A stretch of 64,000 nucleotides of DNA from an uncultured Myxococcales bacterium (GCA_937872925.1 CALMUT010000316.1:1-64000); one strand, 5' to 3'; positions 53,450-62,671 are shown, counted from the stretch's first letter. The notes: generated by a model not told the origin, from the sequence alone. Program-made: numbers and translations.

Positions 53450-54910
53450 ATGGCCCAACAACAACAGAGATATCGCGTCCTCGAAAAGATCGCCTCCGGC
53501 GGTATGGCCGAAGTGTTCCGTGCCGAAAGCGCGGGCTTGGAAGGATTCAAGAAGACTGTCGCGATCAAACGCGTGCTGCCACATCTCGCCGAGAAGAAGC
53601 AGTTCATGGGCATGTTCTTGGATGAAGCTCGCCTCTCGGCGCAGCTCTCTCATTCCAACTGCGTGCAGGTCTTCGACGTTGGCGTCGGTGACAACACGTT
53701 CTTCATCGTCATGGAGTACGTCGATGGTTCTGATCTCAAGGGAGTCATCAGCCACCATCAGAAGATGGGCAGCGCGGTGCCCCCCGAGGTCGCATGTTTG
53801 ATCTGCGTTCGCATTTGCGAGGGGCTTGCCTACGCACACGAGCTTCGGGACGCCAAGGGCGAGAGCCTGAACATTGTGCATCGGGACATGTCGCCACCGA
53901 ACGTGCTCATCACCCGCCACGGCGAAGTGAAGATCGTGGACTTCGGATTGGCCAAGGCCAATAGCCAGCTCGAAAAGAGCGAACCTGGGATCATTAAGGG
54001 GAAGTTCAGCTACCTCTCGCCCGAAGCAGCGTTGGGCCAACCGATCGATCGACGCACGGACATCTTCGCTGTCGGCATCATTCTTTGGGAGCTTCTCGCC
54101 GGCCGACGCTTATTCATGGGCGAGACGGATCTGGAGACGGTGCGGCAAGTGCAAGCCGCCCGCTACACGACCCTGGTGGACCTGGGCCTTTCGGTGCCGC
54201 CAGAGTTGGAGCGCGTCTTGGCTCGGGCGCTCGCGCGCGACCCGCTACAGCGCTACCAGGCGGCACGCGATCTGGGGCGCGATCTCAACAATGTTCTGTT
54301 CCAGTTCGGTCGCGCGGTATCCAGCTTCGACATTGCTGGGTTGTTGGACCCCATCATGCGGGAGCGTGAGGAAAGCAGCCTCGCCAAGAGCCGCGCCAAC
54401 AAGAAGTCGATCATTGGTTCATTGATCGAAGAGGCGCTCTTCGAGTTCACCTCACTGCAAGCGGAGAGCGAAGAACGCTCGTCTTCGGACGCCGGCTCGG
54501 CCCCGCTCAACATCGGCGCGTTTGGCGGTCAAGATTGGGCCGCGGACCTCGGGCTTGAGTCTAACGTCGCCAATCCGGCACCGAGCGAGTCCTTTGAACT
54601 AGGAAATCTTGCCGCGCTCGAAGACGAACCCTCCCGTTCCAAGCCGCCTGGGCCGCGTTCGCCCGCGCCGCCACCCGCATCTGTGCCGCACTCCCAGCCG
54701 CACTCCCAGCCGCACTCCCAGCCGTATTCCCAGCCGCAGGCGCCGCCTTCGTCTCAGCACACGCGGCCGCAGTCGCTGCCCCCGCCTCAGAAAAGCGGAG
54801 GTCGGGGTGGGCTTATCGCGCTGCTGCTATTGATTGTCGTGTTGGGCGGCGCCGCAGGTGCTTGGTACGCGGGTCTCATCCCGGGGTTGCCGCCCGCGCC
54901 ACGCTTCTAG
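53450..54910 (+). CDS. Ser/Thr protein kinase with SQPH-repeat linker and C-terminal membrane anchor
   Basis: A 486-residue Pkn-type kinase. The catalytic domain (about residues 8-280) has I-A-S-G-G-M-A-E-V-F, ATP Lys in V-A-I-K-R-V, catalytic loop H-R-D-M-S-P-P-N, D-F-G-L-A-K and K-F-S-Y-L-S-P-E-A. The loop lacks the usual Lys after Asp (Ser instead), a change known in many myxobacterial kinases. A Ser/Pro-rich region with four SQPH-type units (about 414-430) leads to one membrane helix near the C-terminus. It lies 51 bp downstream of the PhnD-like gene, possibly the same transcript. Confidence 0.93.
   Translation: MAQQQQRYRVLEKIASGGMAEVFRAESAGLEGFKKTVAIKRVLPHLAEKKQFMGMFLDEARLSAQLSHSNCVQVFDVGVGDNTFFIVMEYVDGSDLKGVISHHQKMGSAVPPEVACLICVRICEGLAYAHELRDAKGESLNIVHRDMSPPNVLITRHGEVKIVDFGLAKANSQLEKSEPGIIKGKFSYLSPEAALGQPIDRRTDIFAVGIILWELLAGRRLFMGETDLETVRQVQAARYTTLVDLGLSVPPELERVLARALARDPLQRYQAARDLGRDLNNVLFQFGRAVSSFDIAGLLDPIMREREESSLAKSRANKKSIIGSLIEEALFEFTSLQAESEERSSSDAGSAPLNIGAFGGQDWAADLGLESNVANPAPSESFELGNLAALEDEPSRSKPPGPRSPAPPPASVPHSQPHSQPHSQPYSQPQAPPSSQHTRPQSLPPPQKSGGRGGLIALLLLIVVLGGAAGAWYAGLIPGLPPAPRF
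54689..54736 (+). repeat. 12-bp coding tandem repeat in the kinase linker
   Basis: Three copies of CACTCCCAGCCG followed by a fourth, TATTCCCAGCCG, encode H-S-Q-P units. The linker could change length by slippage without shifting the frame. Confidence 0.9.
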
Positions 54911-54952
54911 GCGCGGCTTCCCGGCGGTATCGACTGCAGGCAAGCCCGCGGG

Positions 54953-55615
54953 CTACGCGCTCTCTTCTTCGGGCGCCTCATTCTGGGGAGCCGAATGATC
55001 TGGGCGAGAATGATCTGGCCGGCTGGTGTCCTTCTCGCGCTCGGCGCGCTCGTTGGAGATCTTCTGCATCACGGCGGCTTTGGGCGCCAATAGCAGCGCC
55101 ATGGTGCGGCCTTCCATCGCCGCGCTCTGCTCGACGTTGGCGATGTCCCCGGTGTTCTCCACAAAGAAGGCCAGCTGGCGCTGGGCGATTTGCGGGTGCG
55201 TGATCTCGCGGCCTCGAAAGCGGCAGGTGACTTTTACCTTGTTCCCGTTCTCGATAAACTTCCGTGCGGCGCGCATCTTCACGTTCAAATCGTGATCATC
55301 CGTTTTGGGACGGAGCTTGACCTCTTTCACCTCCACGACGGTTTGCTTGCGCTTCGCCTCCCGCTGCTTCTTCTTTTCCTCGTACTTGTACTTGCCAAAG
55401 TCGAGGATCTTGCACACTGGCGGGGACGTCTTCGGGTTGACCTCCACGAGATCCAAACCTTGCTCGGCGGCTCGCTTGAGCGCCGCGCCAGTTTCGATGA
55501 CGCCCAGATTGGACCCATCGGCGTCCAGGACTCGAACCTCCGGAACGCGAATTCGATGGTTGATACGGATTTGTGGACCGCGTGGTTCGCGGTTGAAGCG
55601 TCGCCCCATTGCCAT
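54953..55615 (-). CDS. infC: Translation initiation factor IF-3
   Basis: A 220-residue factor that binds the 30S subunit and checks the start codon. The N-domain contains INHRIRVPEVRVLDADGSNL, then EVNPKTSPPVCKILDFGKY. The C-domain (about residues 95-180) includes CRFRGREITHPQIAQRQL. Residues about 185-220 form an extra charged tail (repeats of RPDHS) beyond the usual roughly 180-residue length. The start ATG at 55615 (or 55609) lies 33 bp after the thrS stop. rpmI and rplT, normally next, are absent: the kinase gene converges instead. Confidence 0.96.
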   Translation of the reverse strand: MAMGRRFNREPRGPQIRINHRIRVPEVRVLDADGSNLGVIETGAALKRAAEQGLDLVEVNPKTSPPVCKILDFGKYKYEEKKKQREAKRKQTVVEVKEVKLRPKTDDHDLNVKMRAARKFIENGNKVKVTCRFRGREITHPQIAQRQLAFFVENTGDIANVEQSAAMEGRTMALLLAPKAAVMQKISNERAEREKDTSRPDHSRPDHSAPQNEAPEEESA

Positions 55616-55648
55616 GTGGTGGTTTCTCTTGACCCTTTCCCCGACCTA

Positions 55649-57649
55649 TCAGCTGTCGGTTCGGTTATCGTCCAATCGCGGAGCTTTCGACTCCGCAAGT
55701 AAGCGCTGTTTGAATGCATCGACGCTGATGGCGCCAAGCTCCCCATTATCTCTCGATCGCACGGCGACCGAATCAGATTCTGCTTCCTGGTCGCCGATGA
55801 CCCCGATGTAGGGAACTCGCTGATTCCGGGCATTCCGGATTTTTGCACCTAGCTTGTCGGAGCCCGCGTCCAAGTTGACGCGCAGCCCGACGGCCGTGAG
55901 CGCTGACTGCACGGTTTGCGCGTAAGCGGCGTGCTTCTCGCTGACCGTGACCAGCGTGGCCTGCTCTGGCGCGAGCCATACCGGGAACTTCCCCGCGACA
56001 TGTTCGATGTAGACGCCGAAGAACCGTTCGATGGACCCCAGGATGGCTCGGTGCAGCATCACGGGGCGGCTTCGGCTTCCGTCGCTCTTCACGTATTCGA
56101 GGTCGAAGCGCTCGGGCAGGGCGTAGTCGACCTGGATGGTGCCGAGCTGCCAGCTGCGGCCGATGGCATCAGTCACGTGAAACTCCAACTTGGGACCGTA
56201 GAACGCTCCCTCCCCGGGCAGCTTCTCGAAAGGAAGCCCGCTCTCGGTAAGCACCTTTTCGAGGGCAGCTTCGGCGTCGTCCCACATGGCGTCGGTGCCA
56301 ACGCGTTTTTCCGGGCGCAGCGCCAGCTTTACCCGCACGTCGTCGAAGTGGAAGGCGGCAAACACTTCGAACAGTAGGCGGTTGAAGGCCGCAATCTCGC
56401 TTTCCATCTGCTCTGGAGTGCAGAAGATGTGGGCGTCGTCCTGGCAAAAAGTTCGCACGCGAGCGAGCCCGTGCACGACGCCGCCGCGCTCGTATCGGTG
56501 CAGCCGCCCGAAGTCAGCGATGCGCCAGGGAAGCTCGCGATAGCTGCGCGGCCGCTGACCAAAGATCAGGCAGTGGCTGGGGCAGTTCATGGGTTTCTGC
56601 GCCATGGTCGCGACGCCCAGGGCTTCCTCTACGGGCTTGCCCTCGGCCAGCAGTTCCCTTGCGCGTGCCAGGGCGGAATCTAGGTCATCGGCGGTGACCG
56701 GCAGATACATGTTCTCGCGGTAGTTCTCCAAATGCCCGCTCGTCGCAAACAGACGAGGGTCGAAGATCTGCGGTGTGATGACCTCGTCGTAGCCGTAGTC
56801 AACATACAGACCACGCACGTAGTCGATGAGACGATTGTAGATGCTGGCACCACGCGGCAAGAAGAAGGGCATTGCCGCGGCGTAGTCGTGGAACATGAAC
56901 AGCTCGAGCTCTTTGCCGAGCTTGCGATGGTCCCGTTGCTTCGCTTCTTCGAGCCGCTTCAGGTAGGCGTCCAGATCTGCCTGGCTCGGAAACGCCGTTC
57001 CGTAAATCCGCGCCAGCATCGGGTTCTTCTCGTCGCCGCGCCAGTACGCGCCGGCAACGGAAGTCAGCTTGATCGCCCCCAAGAAGCCTGTATGCGGCAC
57101 GTGCGGGCCGGCGCAGACGTCCGCCCAAGTGCCTTCGGGCCGTCCTGGGCTCCCGTGGCGATACACGCTGATGCTTTCACCGCGGTCTTTGATGCCGTCG
57201 ATGATTTCGCATTTGTAGTGCTCGCCCATTTCCTCAAACAGAGCGCGGACGGCTTCGTAGCTCATCTCTTCGCGATAGAAGGGCTTTTTGCCTGCGATGA
57301 GTTTGCGCATTTCTTTTTCGATGCGCAAAAGGTCGCGGTCCGTGAACTGCCCGTCGGGGCGGTCGAAGTCATAGTAGAAGCCGTTGTCGACAGCGGGACC
57401 GATCGTAACCTGGGTGCCTGGGAACAGCCGCTGCACCGCATCCGCCATGATGTGGGCGGTAGAGTGACGAATGATCGCGAGGGCTTCGTCGGAGCCCACA
57501 ACAATGGGCTGGCACTCTGCGGTGGCGTCCACGGGCGTGTGCAGGTCCACCACCGCCTCGCCAATCCGTGCGGCAATAACATCGTCGGCGAGCAGGCCTC
57601 GTGCTTCGAGGAGCTCCCGCACCGGCAGCTGGCGCTTCTGCTCGGCCAT
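55649..57649 (-). CDS. thrS: Threonyl-tRNA synthetase
   Basis: A 666-residue class II synthetase that charges tRNA-Thr. The N-terminal TGS part is short (about residues 1-55). The editing domain contains H-S-T-A-H-I-M-A-D-A-V (HxxxH) and further zinc residues near CAGPHVPHTG. The catalytic core has motif 2 and zinc ligands (MNCPSHCLIF, RIADFGRLHRYERGG), with motif 3 near R-P-V-M-L-H-R-A-I-L-G-S-I-E-R. The C-terminal anticodon domain ends GAISVDAFKQRL. ATG 57649 is chosen; GTG 57658 is an alternative. It is followed by infC on the same strand, the usual bacterial order. Confidence 0.97.
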   Translation of the reverse strand: MAEQKRQLPVRELLEARGLLADDVIAARIGEAVVDLHTPVDATAECQPIVVGSDEALAIIRHSTAHIMADAVQRLFPGTQVTIGPAVDNGFYYDFDRPDGQFTDRDLLRIEKEMRKLIAGKKPFYREEMSYEAVRALFEEMGEHYKCEIIDGIKDRGESISVYRHGSPGRPEGTWADVCAGPHVPHTGFLGAIKLTSVAGAYWRGDEKNPMLARIYGTAFPSQADLDAYLKRLEEAKQRDHRKLGKELELFMFHDYAAAMPFFLPRGASIYNRLIDYVRGLYVDYGYDEVITPQIFDPRLFATSGHLENYRENMYLPVTADDLDSALARARELLAEGKPVEEALGVATMAQKPMNCPSHCLIFGQRPRSYRELPWRIADFGRLHRYERGGVVHGLARVRTFCQDDAHIFCTPEQMESEIAAFNRLLFEVFAAFHFDDVRVKLALRPEKRVGTDAMWDDAEAALEKVLTESGLPFEKLPGEGAFYGPKLEFHVTDAIGRSWQLGTIQVDYALPERFDLEYVKSDGSRSRPVMLHRAILGSIERFFGVYIEHVAGKFPVWLAPEQATLVTVSEKHAAYAQTVQSALTAVGLRVNLDAGSDKLGAKIRNARNQRVPYIGVIGDQEAESDSVAVRSRDNGELGAISVDAFKQRLLAESKAPRLDDNRTDS

Positions 57650-57749
57650 GGCCGTCACGAGTAGTGGGACATGGTCAGGGGACGCGATGCAATCATAGGA
57701 GTCGCGCCGCGCGCTCTCTCGTGTTTCTTGCTCTCTGCGTTCATTTTTG

Positions 57750-57821
<72 letters not shown>

Positions 57822-58332
57822 AATTCCATCAAGCCCCGCAAATCCGGGGGCTGATCGAGTACATCCCAGCTTCGACACTGTCAAGCTGACCGGTTCTGGG
57901 ACTAAAGCCGATGGTAGGCAGGTTCTCCACCAAACCACGCGTGCCAAGCCCGTGGGGCGTCGAAGGCTTCTACTGGTTCCGTTGGCTACGGACCGCTTGT
58001 GGTTTCCGACACCCGTAATCGAGTCACCGCGCACAGAAACTCACGCCGCCCCGCTTGCTCCCTGGCGACTACCTGCTCGCATGTATCTGCCATACAATAC
58101 GCAACAATATCAGACGCTTATCGACGATGGGCGGACACGGCGGCCGTTGGCTTCCCCAGTCGACTGCGTCGGTGCGGGTTTGGCTGCCGGAGCTTCCCTT
58201 GCGCGGGCCAAAAATTGCCGGTATTAGCCGGCCCCCTGGCTCTCCGAATGCGGTGCATTCGGCTTTCGCGGCGACCCTGGCGCCTGGGCTCATGTGCTCG
58301 CACCTGAGCGGTCATTCAAGAGGAGAATAGGT
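57822..58332. other. 511-bp gap between tRNA-Val and yajC, with hairpins but no confident gene
   Basis: No recognised coding gene. On the plus strand, upstream of yajC, the last roughly 130 bases contain two strong stem-loops. One is GCCGG-TATTAG-CCGGC (58219-58234). The other is CCGAATGC-GGT-GCATTCGG (58243-58261). These may be part of a structured leader or small RNA for yajC-secDF. One plus-strand frame ending at 58330, with an internal ATG at 58127, is open for 67 codons but matches nothing known. The left half is presumably the tRNA-Val promoter region. Confidence 0.4.
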
Positions 58333-58749
58333 TTGGCTTCGGCGTCATTTTTTCAAGCCGTACCGCCCGCACCCGGGCGTCCTGCCGCTGGTTCGCCAGC
58401 CCCCGCTGCTGCTCCAGCGCAGACAGGCGCGAGTGAGGGACCACCGCCAGCCACTGGCGAGCCCCCTGGTGCGCTCAGCATGCTCTTCCCAATCTTGCTG
58501 CTGTTGCCGCTGCTCTTCATCATGTTCTGGTCCACGCGTTCTCAGCAGAAGAAGCAAGCAGCGGCCATCAAAGACCTCAAGAAAGGTGACCGCGTGCTGA
58601 CCCAGTCGGGGCTCGTAGGCAAGTTGGTTGAGGTTGGCGACCGCTACGCAAAGCTCGAGTTGGCTCCCGGGATCAAGGTGGAGGTGTTGCGCTCCGGCTT
58701 GTTGGGCAAGGACACCGGGGAAGCGACCGAAGCCGAGAAGAAGAAGTGA
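58333..58749 (+). CDS. yajC: Preprotein translocase subunit YajC
   Basis: A 138-residue membrane protein that joins SecD and SecF in the accessory translocase complex. The TTG at 58333 is chosen because AGGAGA lies 6-7 bases upstream. A long Ala/Pro-rich N-terminal extension (about residues 10-48) precedes the single membrane helix (about 51-70, LFPILLLLPLLFIMFW). The cytoplasmic YajC motif is KDLKKGDRVLTQSGLVGK. It is followed by secD after 7 bp. The frame back to 58294 is not supported. Confidence 0.93.
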   Translation: MASASFFQAVPPAPGRPAAGSPAPAAAPAQTGASEGPPPATGEPPGALSMLFPILLLLPLLFIMFWSTRSQQKKQAAAIKDLKKGDRVLTQSGLVGKLVEVGDRYAKLELAPGIKVEVLRSGLLGKDTGEATEAEKKK

Positions 58750-58756
58750 GACAGAC

Positions 58757-60868
58757 GTGACTCAAGCGCACCAAATCATTGCTTACATCTTTGCTGCTTT
58801 CTTCGTCATCTACGTTGGCATCGGCTACCTGAAACGCGCCAAGCGCGCGCCGTTGTGGCTCGGAGCGATTTTCGCCGCCGCCGGCGGTGGCGCTGCGTGG
58901 AGCGATTCGTTCTGGCCGATGATTCTGTTGGCCACATTGACGCTGTCCTCAGGACTCGCTGCGACGGAGCTCGTCGACATGGGCTGGCGGGTGCGCGCGG
59001 GCCTGGTGCTATCCGTGGCCGCCCTTGGGTTCACCTCGCTTTGGCCGACGCTGTCGACGCTGACGAACAATCGGTTGCCTTGCCCGGCCTGGGTGCAGGA
59101 GCGCAACGAATTTCGCCTGGTAGCGGGGCTGGATCTGCGTGGCGGACTGCGGCTCGTCTACACGGTGGACGTCGACGAAGCCATCAAGGACAAACGCGAC
59201 CACTACTACGAGGAGATGCGCACCGCCCTTGCCAAGCTGTACGGCTTGCACAGCGGGGACGAGGCACCGACGGAAGCCACCCTCGTGAAGCTGCGCGAGT
59301 TGGTCAAGGTCGAGGCGCCACGAGGCGCGGCGAAAGTGCTGCGGCTAACGCTGACGGACAAAGCAGACCCGAACAAGATCGATACTCGCTTCCTCGACAC
59401 CTTCCGAGGGGACCTGACCTTTGCGCAAAGCGCCGACAAGAAGTCTTGGGAGTTCAGCATCAAAGAGGAGAGCGAGTCGGGGATCCGCGAACGCGCCGTG
59501 AACCAAGCGCGTGAGATCATCCTGCGCCGCGTCGACGAACTTGGCTTGCGCGAAGCCTCGGTCTCCACCCGCGACGAAGACATCATCATCGAGATCCCGG
59601 GCAAGGACGAAAAGGACTTCGCGACGATCCGCGATATCATCAGCCAGACCGCGCGCCTCGAGTTCAAGCTTCTCGACGACGACGATGACTACATGGGCAC
59701 GGTGGCCAAGGATGCCAAAGCCGAAAGCCTGCCCGAAGGTTTGGAGTTCCTGCGCGAGAACGCCCCCGTCGGTCTCGACGAAAACGGTGACCAAATCAAC
59801 AAGCAGGTCACCTACGCCTACCTGAAGAAGGGCGAAAAGGAGACTTCCCGGGATGCATTGCAGCGCATGCGGGAGTGGGCGGCGACCCTAGAGCCGCCGC
59901 CGGATCGGGAGATCGGCTTCGAGCTGGCGCGGGTGACCGATCCGGATACGCAGCAAGAGACCGAAGACGGCTGGCGTACCTACTTGCTGCGCAGCCGCGC
60001 GGAAATCACCGGTGACATGGTGCGTGAGGCGGCGGCCGTGCCGGATCAGGGGCAGGGCAGCCTAGGCGGCTGGTACGTCGCGCTGACCTTCACGGACCAG
60101 GGTGGCCGCATCTTCGACCGTATTACGACGGCAAACGTCAAGCGTCGCTTTGCGATCATCTTGGACAACCGCGTGGAGAGCACGCCGGTGATCTTGACGC
60201 GCATCGCTGGTGGCAACGCCAGCATCACCATGGGGTCCGGGGACCCGCAGATCCAGCTGCGAGATTCTCGCAACTTGGAGCTGGTGCTGCGCTCGGGCGC
60301 GTTGCCCGCGCCAATTTCGCCCTCCAACGAGCAGGCAATTGGTCCCAGCCTGGGGCGCGACTCGATTCGCTTGGGCGTGCAAGGGGCCGTGGGCGGTGCC
60401 TTCCTCGTGCTCTTGTTCATGTTCGTCTACTACAAGCGCGGTGGGCTGATCGCGGACGTTGCCGTCGGCTTCAACCTGTTCTTGCAGTTGGCGGTGCTGG
60501 CGACCTTTGGCGCGTCAATGACGCTGCCGGGCATTGCCGGTCTCGCACTCACCATGGGTATGAGCGTGGACGCGAACGTGCTCATCAACGAGCGCATACG
60601 CGAGGAACTAAAGTCCGGCAAGAGCCCAAGAGCAGCGGTCGAGGTGGGGTACAGCAAAGCGCTCTCCGCCATCGTGGACGGTCAGCTCACCACGCTGATC
60701 TCCGGTGTGGTGCTAGCGCAATACGGTACCGGTCCAATCAAGGGCTTTGCAGTCACGCTGATCGTCGGTGTGACGATCAGCATTTTCACGGCGCTGGTCG
60801 TCAGCCGCGTGCTGTTCGACCTGTGGGTGCGCGGCTTCGGTCGCCTCAAGACGTTGGACATCGGGTAG
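58757..60868 (+). CDS. secD: Protein translocase subunit SecD
   Basis: A 703-residue membrane protein that uses proton motive force to help pull proteins out of the Sec channel. The GTG at 58757 is chosen just after the yajC stop. It begins with about four hydrophobic segments (about residues 6-25, 33-50, 54-76, 80-98), more than the single helix of E. coli SecD. The periplasmic domain contains LVAGLDLRGGLRLVYTVDVDE. Conserved C-terminal helices carry D-x-x-L/GGxxGP-like and L-T-M-G-M-S-V-D-A-N-V-L-I-N-E-R-I-R-E-E. It is followed by secF after 15 bp. Confidence 0.97.
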   Translation: MTQAHQIIAYIFAAFFVIYVGIGYLKRAKRAPLWLGAIFAAAGGGAAWSDSFWPMILLATLTLSSGLAATELVDMGWRVRAGLVLSVAALGFTSLWPTLSTLTNNRLPCPAWVQERNEFRLVAGLDLRGGLRLVYTVDVDEAIKDKRDHYYEEMRTALAKLYGLHSGDEAPTEATLVKLRELVKVEAPRGAAKVLRLTLTDKADPNKIDTRFLDTFRGDLTFAQSADKKSWEFSIKEESESGIRERAVNQAREIILRRVDELGLREASVSTRDEDIIIEIPGKDEKDFATIRDIISQTARLEFKLLDDDDDYMGTVAKDAKAESLPEGLEFLRENAPVGLDENGDQINKQVTYAYLKKGEKETSRDALQRMREWAATLEPPPDREIGFELARVTDPDTQQETEDGWRTYLLRSRAEITGDMVREAAAVPDQGQGSLGGWYVALTFTDQGGRIFDRITTANVKRRFAIILDNRVESTPVILTRIAGGNASITMGSGDPQIQLRDSRNLELVLRSGALPAPISPSNEQAIGPSLGRDSIRLGVQGAVGGAFLVLLFMFVYYKRGGLIADVAVGFNLFLQLAVLATFGASMTLPGIAGLALTMGMSVDANVLINERIREELKSGKSPRAAVEVGYSKALSAIVDGQLTTLISGVVLAQYGTGPIKGFAVTLIVGVTISIFTALVVSRVLFDLWVRGFGRLKTLDIG

Positions 60869-60883
60869 CCGAAGGACACGATC

Positions 60884-62122
60884 ATGGAATTCTTCAGCTC
60901 CGGTAAGACCTACGACTTCATGAAGCTGCGCCGCGTGTGCGCAATCATCAGTCTGCTGATGATCGCGGCCAGCGTGGTCGGCATCATCAAGCCCGGTCCA
61001 AATCTCGGCACCGATTTCAAGGGTGGCACTGAGGTCGAAGTTGCCTTCAAGCAGGGCGTCGATGCGGGCGCCATCCGTGCTGCCGTCAAGGCGGCCGGGT
61101 TCTCCAGCCCGGACGTCGTCAAAGTGGACGACGAGAGCAACCCCCACCGCTACCTGATCCGCGTGCAAGAGGTCAGCACCATCGAGGAGCCCAAGCAGCG
61201 GGAAATCGAGGGGCGCCTCTGTTACGGCGAGGGCCTCCCCGAAGCGGAGTGTCCGGCCGCCAAGCAGGCCACGGAAGTGAAGTTCAGCCCGGGCGGCGAC
61301 AAGATCAGCGTTCGCTTTCGCGAAGCGCCGGATCTGGGCTGGGTCAAACAGCGCATGACGGGGGTGGAGGGCGTGGCGTTGCGCCTGGGCGACAACAACC
61401 CGCTGCTGCAGAACGCTCGTGACCACAAGGTCGAAATCCAGCTGATGAGCAAGGGCGATCAGCTGATGGCGGGACTGCGCTCGGCCCTGGGCGAAGACAA
61501 AGTTCCCGAAGCGGCACTGCGGGTCGAATGGATTGGCCCCAAAGCCGGATCCCAGCTGCGCGACGCCGCGCTCAAGAGCATCGCCATCTCGCTGGTGTTC
61601 ATCATGGCGTATATCGCCTTCCGCTTCGATCTGCGCTTCGCACCCGGCGCGGTGCTGGCTCTGATGCACGACGCTCTGATCACCGTCGGCGTTCTGATCG
61701 CCATGCGCAAAGAGCTGAATCTGACCACGGTCGCCGCGATCTTGACGATCATCGGCTATTCCGTGAACGATACCGTCGTCGTTTATGATCGCGTGCGGGA
61801 AAACCTAGGCAAGCTGCGCGGTGCGACCTTCGCGAGCCTGATCAACGTCAGCTTGAGCGAGATGCTCAGTCGTACCTTGATCACCAGCGGCACCACGATC
61901 TTCAGCTTGCTCGCATTCTTCATTCGCGGCACCGGCACGCTCAAAGACTTCGCCTTCACGCTGATCATCGGCTTGCTCTTGGGCACCTACTCCTCCATTT
62001 ACGTCGCGCTGCCGCTGACCGAATGGCTCGACCGCATGTTCTTCGGCAACAAGACGAGCCCGCAAAAGAAGAAGCGCAGCGGAGCCGGCGGCCCGCCCCG
62101 CGCCGAGATCCAGGGCACCTGA
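60884..62122 (+). CDS. secF: Protein translocase subunit SecF
   Basis: A 412-residue partner of SecD. The N-terminal membrane helix (about residues 16-38) is followed by the conserved G-T-D-F-K-G-G-T-E-V-E-V, a periplasmic domain longer than in E. coli (about 55-215), and the C-terminal helices. These include ILTIIGYSVNDTVVVYDRVR and SRTLITSGTTIFSLLAFFIRG. The cytoplasmic tail is basic (KKKRSG). Last gene of yajC-secD-secF. Confidence 0.97.
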   Translation: MEFFSSGKTYDFMKLRRVCAIISLLMIAASVVGIIKPGPNLGTDFKGGTEVEVAFKQGVDAGAIRAAVKAAGFSSPDVVKVDDESNPHRYLIRVQEVSTIEEPKQREIEGRLCYGEGLPEAECPAAKQATEVKFSPGGDKISVRFREAPDLGWVKQRMTGVEGVALRLGDNNPLLQNARDHKVEIQLMSKGDQLMAGLRSALGEDKVPEAALRVEWIGPKAGSQLRDAALKSIAISLVFIMAYIAFRFDLRFAPGAVLALMHDALITVGVLIAMRKELNLTTVAAILTIIGYSVNDTVVVYDRVRENLGKLRGATFASLINVSLSEMLSRTLITSGTTIFSLLAFFIRGTGTLKDFAFTLIIGLLLGTYSSIYVALPLTEWLDRMFFGNKTSPQKKKRSGAGGPPRAEIQGT

Positions 62123-62152
62123 GCCAACGTCGACACGCAACACCGTTGCGTT

Positions 62153-62671
62153 ATGCTGCGGCGCATGGTGCGTCGCTGGCTCTTTGCAGTATTACTCCTG
62201 CCGTCCTGCAGTCGCGGCGGTGGGTCCGAACCGCCGCCTGCCGTTACGGTGGCGCCTGCTGCGGCCCCGACGTCGAGCGCTCTGCCTGTGGCAACCTCAG
62301 CCGAGCCGGAGCCGGAGCCCAAGCTCGGCCCGCCGGGGCCCGGCGTCGGAACTTACGTTGGCGCTGCTTGCACCGGGCGAAGCTACGAACGCGTCGTTAC
62401 CCTGGGCTCAGAGGGGACCATCGAGGTGGTCGACCGAGTCTCGCCCTGTCCGCCAGGCGCGCAGTGCGTTTGGTCGGGCATCGTCGTCCGCAGCGGCAAG
62501 TACTCCGTGCAGGGCCCCACGGAACTGGGTAAGCCGTTCCGCGTCGTGCTGTCCTTGGCCGGCGCGCAGGATCCGAAAGCCAGCGTGCTGCCGACGCATT
62601 TGCTCTGGTGGGGATCCCGCGGCTCCCTGACGGAGCCGGATGAAAGCTGCCGCTATGTGCGGCGCCCCTGA
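62153..62671 (+). CDS. Hypothetical lipoprotein
   Basis: A 172-residue lipoprotein with signal peptide and lipobox L-L-P-S-C (ATG 62153 or 62165). A Pro/Ala linker leads to a domain of about 100 residues containing VSPCPPGAQCVWSGIVVRSG. The C-P-P-G-A-Q-C-x-W-S-G pattern resembles small secreted beta-barrel domains of unknown function with a disulfide, as in some protease-inhibitor-like bacterial proteins. No confident family. It follows secF by 30 bp. Confidence 0.7.
   Translation: MLRRMVRRWLFAVLLLPSCSRGGGSEPPPAVTVAPAAAPTSSALPVATSAEPEPEPKLGPPGPGVGTYVGAACTGRSYERVVTLGSEGTIEVVDRVSPCPPGAQCVWSGIVVRSGKYSVQGPTELGKPFRVVLSLAGAQDPKASVLPTHLLWWGSRGSLTEPDESCRYVRRP

Noticed and set aside
58081-58227. 48-codon frame MYLPYNTQQYQTLIDDG... 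upstream of yajC
   Set aside because: No ribosome binding site or family, and its second half is compositionally shadow-like.
57822-58332. 6S RNA, tmRNA, RNase P RNA or SRP RNA in the gap
   Set aside because: None of the conserved sequence blocks of these RNAs was recognised.
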